64,000 nt of DNA. It comes from Mya arenaria (Eukaryota; Mollusca; Bivalvia; Myida; Myidae). The stretch lies in assembly GCF_026914265.1 (NCBI RefSeq), contig NC_069124.1, positions 24,495,989 to 24,559,988 of the forward strand. Reading direction: 5' to 3'. The notes under the pieces are model-generated. The model saw only the letters and a list, made by a program, of their open reading frames with translations. It was not told the DNA's origin and searched no databases. The position numbers were made by a program, and so were the translations under genes. This document shows positions 50,101-62,801 of this stretch, one piece after another. Each line of letters starts with the position of its first letter. The stretch's first letter is position 1.

Positions 50101-53100
50101 CAAAATGGCGACAAGTACAAACTTTCATACACGTAAAGCAATTGTTTTTTAAATCGAAATAACAAACAAAATATGCATTCAATAATATATTAGTTTGTAA
50201 CATGTAAGTGATGCAAACCAAAAAAACAATAGCTGTATATAGTTGACGTCATTTCCGATTTAAGTTATTAACCGATGTACAAATGGTCTTGTCATTTCAA
50301 GCTTGTCAATAACGTTAAATGTTGTCGCCATGTTACTGCATGTTAATTTGATATCTTTTGGAAAGACATTGCTTACGGATAACTGATATGTAAAAAAATG
50401 GCCGACAATCTATTACAGATAAAAGTACGGTTATTTGTATGTTATTCATTTATTTCAACTCAATTCACATGTGAAATGTCAGATACAATGGTAATCTAAA
50501 ATGCATACAAAACGTTTAAAACACGATTTATAGTTAACTTCATTTCTTTTTAATAAAAAAGGTTTCGATTTTATTGACATCCTGCTGGACTGCGATTAAA
50601 ATGCATGTGAAAACATAGAGTAATAAAGACTATGAGAGCTTTATAGTAGTTTTTCAATTGATTTAATTGCAGAAGAAGAATTTATCTATGAATTATGAAT
50701 ATTTGAATGTTATAGAAATCAATATCTGTAATGTAAATTGAATAATTGATATGTATTTAATATACTATATCATACTATGCATGATATGTAATGACGATAA
50801 ATAACATTTACCATCATAGGGTTTTCACACATATGCATTGATAGAGTTAAATAAAAGCTCGAGTAACTATATGACCCCTAATTGCATGAAATATATTTAA
50901 ATATATCTAATATATATAAAAAAAATCGGATATTATTGTATTGTGTTCAGTTACATGTTCATATATATTAAATGTATTTCATTTTCATTTTTACTGCACG
51001 AAATACGAGGTTGTTGATAACTTTGTTGCCATTATCAGCAACGCCGTCAGCGTGAAACAACTTGGACAGTTACTCAAAACCCGTTCAAGATATTCAAATA
51101 AACCTGTGCATATGTTACAGAAGACAATTATGCATAGTAGTCGATGCCACTGAGGCCAGGCATGTCACCCATAGTTTCCTTCACACTAATTATTGATCTC
51201 TAAATATCAGCTGCCTCTCCCCTCCCCTGCAATGTCTGGTGCCGACTGTTTGCCTCATATGGTGCCTTCTTCAAAGCCAGCATCTCCTCAACATCACTCA
51301 AGCGACCTTCTCTGCCATCTCAGTCGAAGATGCATGCTGGGCTGCACATAGTTTGTGACAGCCCTTATGCCTGATAATAAAAGGTCCCTTCAAATGTGTA
51401 GTTCATGCAAGACACACCGTTCAAGCCTTTGCATCAGCTGCTGTTGTTGTACAATACTTATTATGCCTGGCAGTAAGTCGCATTATGGGATCATGTGCTA
51501 AGGAAGGTGTTTTCCCTTATGGGTTATCGCAGCAATTGCATCTCATAGAGCCAATCTTGAGAAAATAATCCTTATGCATTTGATTAAGCCAATTACAAGA
51601 ATTGTCATAATGATCTAGGATGACATTTTTAGCAGATTGTATACAAATTATACTGGTATTTAGAAATCTGTGTCAGTTTACCTGTTCATCATTCTTTTGA
51701 TCTCATGTGATCCATCTCACTTCTCTTACATCCAACAAAAACGCTGAGCAGGTAGATGTGATATTAACTTTACCAGTACGGTGATGTTGTCTCGGTATGT
51801 TTATCCACGCTGAGGGCCACGATATTGCCTAAATTGTTGTAACATGAACATATTGACAAAGCTTTGACTGAGAGTTGTCATTGTTTTTTCAGTAAAACAA
51901 TATGGTTTAGTTGAAGTGTCGAGAATGTGTGTTTGTGTGAGTGCTAGTGCGTGTGAGTGTGTCTTTTATATAATAAAAGGCTTGAATTATACCAATCATA
52001 TAACCCTTGACATTACAGGAGTTTGGGATTGAGTGCGCTCGAAAACACGAGTGAACAGAGAGGTCTCCTGATACGATATCTTGCCCCGTTGTTAACGAAA
52101 CCCATCGGGATTGACAACCTCGTCATTGAACTTAAAGAAGGTAGATTTAAGCGGTTGAAATGGTTTATATATGTAGATGTATATATATGTACGAAAGTAC
52201 TTTAAAAAAGTGTTCAATATCATACAATCACAAACGATACGCGATATAGCATTGCTGCAACCCGACCATCTATACTATATAGGATTTGTCTGATGCAATT
52301 GTTTAAGGTCCTGATGCACGCTTCTTCATTTGACATCTCTAGAATTATTTCTCCGGCCCGGACTATACAATATGTTAAAAGTACAAGGATTAAAAACTAG
52401 AAAAAAGATAGGACATTCAAGAATATTTCATAGTTGTCTTATAAGAACATCATCACCGGCAGGGAGTGTCATCTGACAGGAATATTCCTTTCTAACGCAT
52501 ATTTTCTTATCCACAATACTAATAAATAGTATATATATATGCAGTTTTAAAATACCATTTATAGAGGAAATACATCAAACTATTTATCACCAATCTCCAT
52601 CACACATGCAACTTATAGCAAACGAATGGGGATTGTTTTATTGATTGTAGTGCTGAAGGTCGTGGTCACTGTTGTTTAAAATAGAATCATGCTTTCCCCA
52701 CCTGAATTGTATTGATAAGTTTAGGTTACCTAGGAAAAATGTCAATATTTTTAAGGTGGTTAATGGAGCGAACTTCAACAATTTGAAAAAAAAAGAAATA
52801 TTCTTAAACTCTTATCACCATGAAATGTACGACAGAATGATTCAATTGTAACGTTCCCTTTAAGTTGAGCATTAAAGTTACTTCAATAATTTTGATAAGA
52901 GTTTATTCGAATGGAAGTTTTTGGAGCAAAATATTTTAGAAGAATTATTTTGAAACTTTATACACACGCTCATCATGCCTTGCATCATAGCCAAACATAT
53001 GTTTTATTTAGATTTACCTTTATAGTAAGTATATTTAGTATTATAGTATATTAAGTAAATTTGAGGAGTAAAATATTAGAGATTTTCTTTGAAATCTGAA

Positions 53101-56100
53101 ACTATTTGTATTTCAAGTGGGAAGCACACCTTTATTAGCCACAACCTTTTCGTCTTACAGTTCCTTATTTATGTTCCATTGACTAAACTTAGTTTTTGTT
53201 TAAGTAAACTACATTCAAACTTTCGACTACTGTACTTGTTTATTTAGTTTTTCATTAAAATATTGTTTATATCTTCATAGTAACAGGTAAACAAACAGAA
53301 ACTTTTGCCTCAGATTTTCAAGCACTTCGCGTTGAGCAATTCTCAGACCGCTTTTGGTGGTTTAATCAATATAATTTTCATTATCAAACCTTTGGTAACT
53401 CTAATTTCATGAAATGCTGTTTTGAAACAACAGGGTAAATTAAATGGTTATTTATTACTATGGGTTTTATCTGCGCATTATTAAGATCGCAAGTTTCATT
53501 GGGATATTTGATTACTTTGACAAAGCTCACAAAAATTGACATTTTAGTTTATCTTATAGAGTTTAGCCGTAGTCCTAAGCACTGTGATAAACAACTTCCT
53601 GAGATAAGGTCGAATGTTGGTGAAACGCGAAGATCACTGACGGACGAAATCACTTACCTCGGACAGCAACAAGCGTACAAGGCTAGGGAAAGATTATGGG
53701 GTAACTATAACAGTAAGTCAGTGTTAACGAGTAGCTCTCTAAACAAGTCAATTACGGAGTAACTATAAATGTAACATAATATTATTTAATATATATCCCG
53801 TCAAGTCTATTTTATAGAGGGCAATAACATTGTTTGTATAGCTAAGTCAATTTTGAATAATAGCTTTATTGTGTTATGATTATAGAAGTTGTTATGTAGT
53901 AGCTATCTTGGTAAGCTTATTTATCCAGTGGCTGGATTATATTATACGTATAATCAATGATATGGAGTAGCTATCACTTTAAGTCAATAAGGTAGCTACA
54001 ATGTGTAATGATCAAAGTCAATGCTATCAAGTGATAATCATGATAAGTCAATGGTATCAGTTGCTTCATATATCGTTATAATTTAATTTAATGTTATAAA
54101 ATCCAGCTTTTCCACTGGTATGACAGTAGCTGTACTGGTTATCATTGTTGTAAAATGTAGCTGTATTCCATACAGGATACCAAATGCTATGGAGCAGCTA
54201 CTATGTATATAATTAATTTTACAAAATTGGACATTGTTAACTGGAAAACAAATTACAGGAAATACAACTTACTTTTATATTTCCATAGACAAGCCGAGGA
54301 ATCGTGACCTGACTTTCCCATTGCTTGGAATTGTTCTACAGCTTGACTTCCAGTCATACTATAACAATCTTTTAGATGTCTTTGTGTTGGTGCAGGAGCA
54401 AGGAGAGACCCAACAATGTGTTGCTTTCATTTCCAACTTCTCTCCGGTAGGAATACAAGTGTTGATTGTACCTGCACTTCATATAATAAGTGTCTTCCCT
54501 TCACCTTATGTCTAGCATGTGCCATAATGCATGCACTAGGAATATATTATATTCAAAATTCATTTACTATCAGCTGAAACAGACTTAATCCTGATTTCAT
54601 TCAGCCTTTTAGATTTATCCACTCTGTTCAACAGCTTTTCGAATGAAAAGGGAAGGAATAATTTCCGTAGCACTGAGGGCATCATTGCAGTGCATCGTTA
54701 TTAGCTTGTCTGTTTAACGAGGAACAGTAGTTTAATCTGTTAATGCCGTGTAACTTGCCTATATTTTTACGAGGAATATCATGAAATGCCAACAACAGTT
54801 TTATTCCTTTTAATTGATGGACTTTCAGATACTAACAATTATAACTAAAACATGAAGAAAATGTATAATCGAGCAATTGTCTTAGCAATGATTTCATCTT
54901 AGGCAGCGTCGATATCGGCGGCGTCTTGCTATACCTTTGACCATGGTCAAAACTCAGAACCTATTCAAGATATTCAAATGAATCTTGGTATGTATGTTGC
55001 CATCTACAATATGCACATGTAAAGCATGGCGTTTAACTTGTTATTACCAATTATTGCATTTAAATTGCATATTCTTTCATAGCAGGTTATGCTCTTCAAA
55101 TGAGTCGGCTGGGTTTTATCCATATGTCAATGTAGTTTAAATATGACAATTGTGAGTGACTATAGTTGGGTCTTATTCAAAACAGATTGTCAAATGTTAA
55201 AATCAGCATTTCACAATATCACCGACGCTTTTTTTGTTAAAGTAGAAAGCTGTACACAGTGTTTATATACCAAAAGGCATTATGTTTGCTCATTTCACAT
55301 GAACACTACGATATATGAATTCCATGCTAATGTTCATGTTAACTGTGATTGTACAACAGTTACCTTTGCATTGATTGCCTTTCTTAGATCATCTCCCAGT
55401 ATGGCAACAGGGATGCGTTTAAGAGGAACGGAAAACATGGAACGAGGACCACTCTTCAAGATATACAGAAGCTAAAGGTATTGTCATTGTGATGCCCAAT
55501 TCGAAGAAATGTGGGGATATAAGTTTGCAAATAATGATAGGCCTGTCAGTTGGTTAGTCTTTTTGCCGGTATGTAGACTGTGTTTTGCTTGTACAAGAAC
55601 TCCACAACAGTTTGATATTGGACCATTGAACTTCAGAGTATATTGCCATTGATCGGTAGATAAACCATATTGCTGTTGGGGTCAGTAAGTCAAAGGTCAA
55701 GGTCACTATTAGGTCTGGTATTATATTGTTTTGCACAATACCTTGAAAATGATATGACTACTGTAATTCCATGACACTTGCCCAGTAGATTCCCCAAATG
55801 TTTTGGAGCTCAGAATATAAAGATCAAAGTAAATGTCGTTTTAAAAACGCTTGTGAGTGTTGTCAATAATAAGGGCCCATGTGTGATCGGCGGCATGGTT
55901 ATAATCGAACTTAATACACTTTAAACTTGGCAATAACTAAAAAATGTTTAAAATATTGACAGTCAAGTTTTATACATTTTACTAGTCACACGCATATGGT
56001 TATCAATATTCATAACTCTAATTTTGATAATGGTCCAGTTACGATCTTTCAACGAATGAAAATACTAACAGACGAGCATTTGCACCTGCTTGTGTCGCTC

Positions 56101-56337
56101 TTGTGTCATAACCAAGTTTTAACTGAGCATCTTTCCTAAATCTTCTTACAGGACAATCTGGTAGTTGACATCAGTGTTGTTTTTGTGCACCGACGGGATG
56201 GGCGACAGTACAGCAGTACTCAGAGAGTTGACCTGGGACTTCCGCTCGTGTCAAATTTGAAACTGTGGAAGCCCGCAATAGGCTTTGAGCCCACGTATCG
56301 GGAGCCTATTGAACAAGAAGAAACATACAGTATCTGA
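41129..56337 (+). CDS. MALT1: MALT1-like paracaspase, copy B
   Basis: Exons: 41129-41274, 43364-43524, 43740-43962, 44584-44759, 45502-45531, 48304-48432, 48674-48853, 49090-49471, 49889-49969, 52019-52140, 53560-53712, 54289-54446, 55388-55477, 56152-56337; 738 residues. All junctions are in phase with mostly consensus donors. Same architecture as copy A: death domain, Ig1 (GKPHPRFQWF), Ig2 (RYQWIKDGKE), caspase-like domain with His424 (FCGHGFEERG) and Cys473 (LDTCR), then C-terminal Ig3 with the LWGNY tryptophan. The S1-pocket Asp (APPND), Asp (LDTC) and Glu (SALE) are present. In the catalytic exon it differs from A at about nine of 126 residues, counted by eye. An upstream in-frame ATG at 41105 would add eight residues; A has no ATG there. 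The C terminus carries PIEQEE, a fit to the TRAF6 consensus. This copy looks intact. Confidence 0.93.
42056..42442. mobile_element. Foldback element with ~185-bp arms, intron 1 of gene B
   Basis: Arms at about 42056-42241 and 42258-42442 are near-perfect inverted repeats around a 16-base spacer. The central part (AATCGATTAGCGAAAGCGG) matches its complement exactly. It lies in an insertion of about 1.3 kb (41950-43280) absent from intron 1 of gene A. Open frames at 41991-42203 and 42377-42571 are the arms read in each direction and are not genes. Confidence 0.9.
43050..43160. repeat. Three short direct repeats in the B intron 1 insertion
   Basis: TATTAGGCGAGTTTTG occurs three times, near 43053, 43104 and 43147, spaced about 40 to 50 bases, followed by shorter GTCGA-rich repeats. 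It is part of the B-specific insertion. Confidence 0.7.
45765..46500. repeat. Degenerate minisatellite, intron 5 of gene B
   Basis: Irregular repeats of GATGATATATTAACATGCAAC-type phrases; the clearest period is 28 bases near 45785-45842. It is positionally equivalent to the homogeneous 78-bp array of gene A but far less regular. Confidence 0.65.
46981..47127. mobile_element. Foldback element with ~67-bp arms, intron 5 of gene B
   Basis: Arms 46981-47047 and 47060-47127 are inverted repeats containing CATGGCCGAGAGTGTAAG and GTTTTGCGGAAAC. A further inverted pair, TTTTTCTCCCACCT near 47130 and AGGTGGGAGAAAAA near 47563, may mark the ends of an adjacent element. The whole block belongs to a B-specific insertion. 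Confidence 0.85.
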
Positions 56338-57032
56338 GATTAAGAAAGGTTACTGTGTTAAATGTATTAGATAAAAGAGTTTGTATTGACATACTAATCC
56401 AACGTTTGTTTTAATATATTCAATTTATAAGCTGATCATCTCTGAATGGCAACAACAGAAACAGTTTTTCTTTGACTCAACTTAAACTCATTTAGTTTCT
56501 ATTTACTTTGCTATCGCTTTTGAATGCTTTGAGAAACAACTGATCTTGTTTTTTTAGAGATTTGTATCACAACCATTTTGTACCATTGTTATTAGTGTTT
56601 TTTCATATAAGACACGATATTTATGCATTTAAAGACTTGAGTTGATAAAAGAAAACTTAAAATATAGGAAAATACAAATACCACGTATGTAGGGCCTTTC
56701 AATATAAAAAAGATTTTCCAACGTTATTCCTCTGAGGCTAGGTTGAAAAAGACAAATGAATGCTTATTTATCCCACTATCATACTTAATATTTTTTGTTA
56801 TACACGTTATATTAAAGGTTTTTATTATCTAGTTCATGCGGTTTTTGAAGAAAAACATTCAAGATTTTGTCAAAGCCTTGGTGGCGATTTTATCAGCACC
56901 ATCGGCGGCGTGTCATGCAAATACATTAACCTTGATCGTGACTAAATTTCTGTTGAAGATAATCCAATTCCTGGTTCACATGCGGCCAGAAATTATATAC
57001 GATGCATAGCAAAGCCAATATTCTATTTCTTC

Positions 57033-57038
57033 AATAAA
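57033..57038 (+). terminator. Candidate poly(A) signal of gene B
   Basis: AATAAA about 700 bases after the stop codon, in the same local context as 34278-34283 behind gene A. Confidence 0.45.
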
Positions 57039-59525
57039 TGTATTGTTTAGTGCTTAGTTAACCATCAAGTACAGTGTGTATATATACGTTAATTTATGTT
57101 CAATTAAGATGATTGTGTAATTCTTGTATGATGTTCGATAAATATTTGTTATGAACCACCAAATGTTTTTATTTAAATGCAAGTGCTGGTCACAAGTAAA
57201 TACATTGTACTGCTGTTTCTTTAATATGTTTTATTAAAGTATTGCATATTTTTATATTCCTGATTTGTTATGACTCTGTAAAAACAACATTCAATAATGA
57301 TTCAGTTGCGACTGAGTTTATATTTATTTCAATATGCTCTGTGTGTTTTCCTTTCTAATTCACCAATTTAAATGAATGCAGTTCGTATGCTCCAACACTT
57401 CTTTGAAGTACCATTTATGAGCAAGGTACAAGTTACCAAGTATACAAGGGCAAGTTCCATAGAGCTTCATGGTGAATAGATTCTATGTTGTGAAACCTTT
57501 CATTTCTTAACAACGTATAACTTAATTACCCTATCAATTTGCATCAAATGTATTGACGTGCCTTCAATAGTGTAAAAATACAATGATAACGGTGTAATTC
57601 CTGATGAATCAATCAAAGAATCTTTATCTAGCGCCCATATGCTATTGAAAGTAGTATTGCAATAACAAAGTTATTGCGAAACTGCACATTGCAAAATCTA
57701 AATATGTATATTTATCGCCACTTAATTAGTATATCTTTCACCGAAACTCTTGTTCGAAATGAAACAGTTATCATCAAATACATCATACATTATATTCAAA
57801 AATCAGTAATTCATAAAAACACAAATAATAAAATAAAATTTCATTACAATTGAAAGTATGGAGCAGGACATGCCTTACAAAATATGTTCTACAGTACGAC
57901 CTTGATAATATTGTATATTTGCTTTGAAGTTTAATAATATGCAATGCTAGTTTATGCAATTGATGTTAATTTCTGACATTGAGAAGTTGAATAAATTTAA
58001 ACATACTACTAGGCCTTCAAATATTATAAGAAAAAATGTACTCTCCCCTTAAGTCAATTATATATTGCATACAACATAAAATGATATTCATCCTCTTACT
58101 TATTCTAATTGCAAGTTAACATATTATATCTCGTCTCGCTACACCTGAAAATCTACCTCTCTGAATGTTTGATTTTAAAGGTAACCGTATTCGATATTTC
58201 GACTTGCATTCTTATTTGCGATACGCTCAAATAACATTGACAGTTACATGTGTAATTTGACGTTTTAAGAGTTTCAATGACTATTATACGACCATGTCTT
58301 TCAAACTTTAACCAGGCTAGTCCTAATATTGAACACAATAGTTAAGAATTAAAATTTTAAATTTAAACCTTTTTAAGGTATTTTGTATCAATCCTTTTTT
58401 CTCATTTTAGCATACGCTTTTAAACTGCAACTGTTTGCGAAAATATATAATAGCACATTTTAGGTAGAGTTATACTTTAATTTGATTAACTCTGTACTTT
58501 AAGAACATTTTAAACAAATTGCCTTTAATTTATGTCGGTTGTATTGCACTGATAAACACAGAAAATACTTTTCTCAACCCTAAAATCTACAAAAAAGCAA
58601 TTATTGAGTTTTCGTGTAATGCAATCTGCTTAACACTTTGCGGATCAAGCAATTAAAAGATTTCATTTGGTCTACTTTTCTTTCAACATTTTAATGCAAT
58701 ACAGCTTAAATTATCAGTTAAGTTTTATCTTACGGTTTGCTGAAAAAAGTACCTTGCCTTATTTCAAACGTTACATTTTGGCATTACAAAAAAGAAGAAT
58801 GTTCAAAGGGTTATAAAATTGTTTTCTTATTCAATTATGATAAAATATATTCATGCCACCCACCTTCAATATTTCGAACAATAATAAAATGTAGCAATTT
58901 TTTTACACATTAACACTTATATGATCATCTTAATATGACAGCAAATCTCGAATGCACGTACTTTCAACCGATCACAAGTTTGCTTATACATATATGCAAC
59001 AATGATGTTACTTGTCGTATGCTGAAGGAAAAATCAACGTGTTTGACATAGTTAAACTTCATAAAATTTTGATAAACATGAAACTAAATGACGCAATTTT
59101 TAAAATAAACATATCAATATCTGAACGAAACCTAAATATAATTAAGAAACACGTAATTGAAACAGCCTTGTTATAATATACATAAATGTAACTCACAAAG
59201 CCTTTAATAAATCATGTGAAGGAAAATATATTGACATCAAAATGTTATGACCACTAAACGCAACAGAGAAAGAGAAACCAGAAACAACAACTTTAAATCT
59301 AAACCAAGATTCTAGAGAGTTCTAGCATTTGTGAAACTTGTATTAAGACTTGTTAAGTTCCCTAAACTTAAGACCTAAAATATCATGGAATTATTCTTAA
59401 TTCTAAAGCTTAAATATGTAGAGAAATCATTGACCATTCTTAACCTAAACAAATTTCTAAAACTACCAAGTCATTGAACAGCTTGAAGTATTATTAAACA
59501 TTGATGTACTGAGATTTATAACATA
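57039..59525. other. Intergenic, no gene seen
   Basis: AT-rich sequence. Scattered degenerate units of the 36-bp minisatellite appear near 59125-59205. No exon or RNA gene is supported. Confidence 0.5.
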
Positions 59526-59529
59526 TACA

Positions 59530-61830
59530 AGCAACGTGTTATTGAATGAAGCCCTGCTGTAATAAAAGTGTACGTAGCTGGAAAAAGCTTTGATGTATTA
59601 AAATAGAGAGCAAACACGTAACTAAACGAAGCCTTGATATAATGGAGAGAAAAACTCGTAACTGAAATAAGCCTTGATATAATAGAGAGAAAACCACGTA
59701 ACTGGACGAAGCCTTGATATAATGGAGAGAAAAACACGTAACTGAACAAAGCCTGGATATAATGGAGAGAAAAACACGTAACTGAACGAAGCCTTGATAC
59801 AAAAGAGAGAAAAACACGTTACTGAACGAAGCCTTGATATAATGGAGAAAAAAACACGTAACTGAACGAAGCCTTGACATAGAACACATACATGGAAGTT
59901 AACAAAGCCTTGTTTAAAATCAATTGGCAAAACTAACCTATGTTTCTACTGACATACATGTTACTGAGCAAAGTCTTGCCATTAAAGAGACGCATGCAAC
60001 TGAACGAAGCCTTGTCATAATGGTACACATGCTGCTGAACGAATACTTGTCATAAAAGACACGCTTGTTACTGAGCGAATGCTTGTCATAAAAGACACGC
60101 ATGTTTCTGAACGAAGTCTTGTCATAACAGGCGCACCTGAGCCTGAACAAACCCTTGCTAATTCAAGTACACAAAATACAGAATAAAGCTGACATAGATG
60201 TTACAACTAGCATACATATATCTGTACGAAGTATTGTCATAATAGGGACGAATGCTGATTAACGAAGCCTTCCTAAAATAGAGACGCCTGTTACGGAACG
60301 AAGCCTTGTCATAATAGACACACATGCAACTGAACGAAACTATGTCATAGTTACTGAACGAAGCCTGGTCATAACAGAGACACATTTTACTGAACAAGCC
60401 TTGTCATAATAGGGACGTATGTAACTGTTCGAAGCTATTTAATATTAGGGAAGTATGTGACTGAACGAAGCCTTGTCATAATAGAGACGCCTGTTACGGA
60501 ACGAAGCCTTGTCATAATAGATACGCATGCAACTGAACGAAGCCATGTCATAATAGGGACACATGTTACTGAACGAAGCCTTGTCATAAAAGAGATACAT
60601 GTAACTGTACGAAGCGATATCATAATATGGACGTTTGTAACTGTACGAAGCCATGTCATATAAGGGACGTATGTGTCTGAACGAAGCCTTATTATAATAG
60701 ACACGCAAGTGACGGAACGACGCATTGTTCTAATAGACACGCATGCTACTGAACAAAGCTATGTCGTCATAGAGATATATTCTGCCGAACGAAGCTTTTC
60801 TATAATAAACACGCATGTTACTGAACGAAGCCTTGTCATAATATACACGCATGGTACTGAACAAAGTCATGTCCTTATAAGAAGGCATTCTACTGAACGA
60901 AGCCTTGTTATAATAGAGACGCATGCTGCCGAACGAAGCCTTGTCGTTTTAGAAAAGCATGTTACAGAACGAAGCCTTGTCATAATAGATTCGCATGTAA
61001 CAGAACGAAGTCTTGTCCTAATAGACACGCATGCTGCTGAACGAAGCCTTGTCGTTTTAGAAACGCATGTTACAGAACGAAGCCTTGTCATATTAGAAAC
61101 GCATGTTACAGAACGAAGCCTTGTCATATTAGAAACGCATGTTACAGAACGAAGCCTTGTCATAATAGATTCGCATGTAACAGAACGAAGCCTTGTCCTA
61201 ATAGACACGCATGCTGCTGAACGAAGCCTTTTCGTTTTAGAAACGCCTGTTACAGAACGAAGCCTTGTCATATTAGAAACGCATGTTACAGAACGAAGCC
61301 TTGTCTTTATAGACCTGCATGTTACGATATCTTGTTTAAATAGACACGCATGCTACTGAACGAAGCCTTGTCATAATAGACTCTCATGTTACAGAACGAA
61401 GCCTTGTCCTAATAGAAACCTATGCTACTGAACAAAGCCTTGTCCTATTAGACACGCATGTTACGATGCATTGTTTTAATAGACACGCATGCTACTTAAC
61501 GAAGCCATGTCCTTATAGGGACGCATGCTACTGAACGAAACCTTGTTATGATAGAGACGCATGTTACTGAACGAAGCCTTGTTATTATAGACACGCATGT
61601 TACTGACCGAAGCCATGTCGTCATAGAGACATATGCTGCCGAACGAAGCCTTTCTATAATATATACGCATGTTACTGAACGAAGTCATGTTGTATCAGAT
61701 ATATATGCAACTGAAAGAAGCCTTGTTTAAATTCCTTTAGATTGATCTCAACAAAGACATGTTTGAATATACAAAACTGTCACTTAACGAAGCCATGTTA
61801 TAATTAACATACATACAACTTAACTAAGCC
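59530..61830. repeat. 36-bp minisatellite downstream of gene B, with a 40-bp variant block
   Basis: About 60 units of the same core as behind gene A. Positions 59610-59890 use a 40-bp variant (CTGAACGAAGCCTTGATAT, then AATGGAGAGAAAAACACG). Positions 60935-61320 show a higher-order pattern in which blocks of several units are repeated almost identically. The + strand frame 60673-61359 is open for 228 codons purely because the unit is a multiple of three. Confidence 0.95.
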
Positions 61831-61931
61831 CTGTAATTATACTTGCAAAAGAAAAGTTATTTCATAAACATATTTAAAAGTCTTATATTTGCCACGGATA
61901 CTGATTTAACGTATTAAGCTGTTATATTATG

Positions 61932-62168
61932 CACCGTCTGCGTGGCCTAGTGGTTAAGCGTGCGTTTCACCGAGCACGTAAAAGAACCAAGGGGTCTCTT
62001 CGAAAAAGAGCTAGGGTATCGCGACCGGACTTCCTTGTATCCCACCACTGTCTCTTCAGCGTGCTGTACCTTCAGCAAAAAACAAAGGACCCCGTTGGAA
62101 ATATGTGCTTGCACTTTCACGGGTTATCCTTGACCGCAAAGTCTATAGAAATATATACATTGCTGCGA
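61932..62168 (+). mobile_element. Candidate tRNA-derived SINE, copy B only
   Basis: It opens with the A-box-like GTGGCCTAGTGGTTAAGCG, followed by a GC-richer body including CACGTAAAAGAACCAAGG. It interrupts the shared tail of the duplication: the copy A sequence around 36745-36800 runs through without it. The B-box is not clear. Open frames here are shadows. Confidence 0.6.
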
Positions 62169-62801
62169 AGGTAACACGTAAAGTACTAAACATTATTAAG
62201 TCGATTTGTATTTGTTATCATTCATTTTCCAAGTCGCACACACTTTCATGCACAACCAACTCGATTTCTTGTATCATCGCTATCAATTACGCAGGTTGCC
62301 CGATAGATAACACACACCAATGGAGAACATTTGAACTAATATCCACTATCAAAAATAGATACTATCAAATATTGTACTAAAATATCCGTTATATATACCA
62401 GAACATCCATTTAATTGCATCGTAAAGATACTGGATACAGTTTTACAAAATGAAAGCAGAACATGTAAGTACATGGAGGATATATGTTTATTTCAGTGTA
62501 AGATCGTATTTTCTTTCACGAGTGTTATAGAAAAACATATTTTCACGAGTGGCGAATTTTATTATTTTTGAAATAAGTAGATAAAACATTTAGCTACCCA
62601 TTCAGACACTAAAACTTATTTTACACAATAATAAAGTTTCAAATAAAAAGACAAATCATTTTATCATTGAATATCATATTAATGGCGGTTTAAAAAAATC
62701 GAAATCAAGGTCACTTATGTTGAGCTATTCAGTGCATGTTCTTAAAAGAAATTTATAAAGAAAGGTTAAAGTTCATCCAATTGTTTAACTATAAGAATTT
62801 A

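Larger units (their letters stand above)
37165..62290. repeat. Tandem segmental duplication, copy B
   Basis: Direct-orientation partner of 11300-36895, with the same order of 5' flank, 14 exons, poly(A) signal and 36-bp minisatellite. B-specific material includes a 28-bp tandem array (39349-39516), an insertion of about 1.3 kb in intron 1 holding a foldback element, an insertion of about 1.3 kb in intron 5 and a SINE at the right end. Confidence 0.85.

Noticed and set aside
51225..51560. GC-richer block in intron 9 of gene B as an exon or RNA gene
   Set aside because: No open frame with matching phase, no recognised motif; it is B-specific and more likely an inserted repeat fragment.
60673..61359. 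228-codon + strand open frame and several minus-strand frames nearby
   Set aside because: They are made entirely of the 36-bp minisatellite, which is a multiple of three and open in three frames. No start context, splice sites or unique domain.
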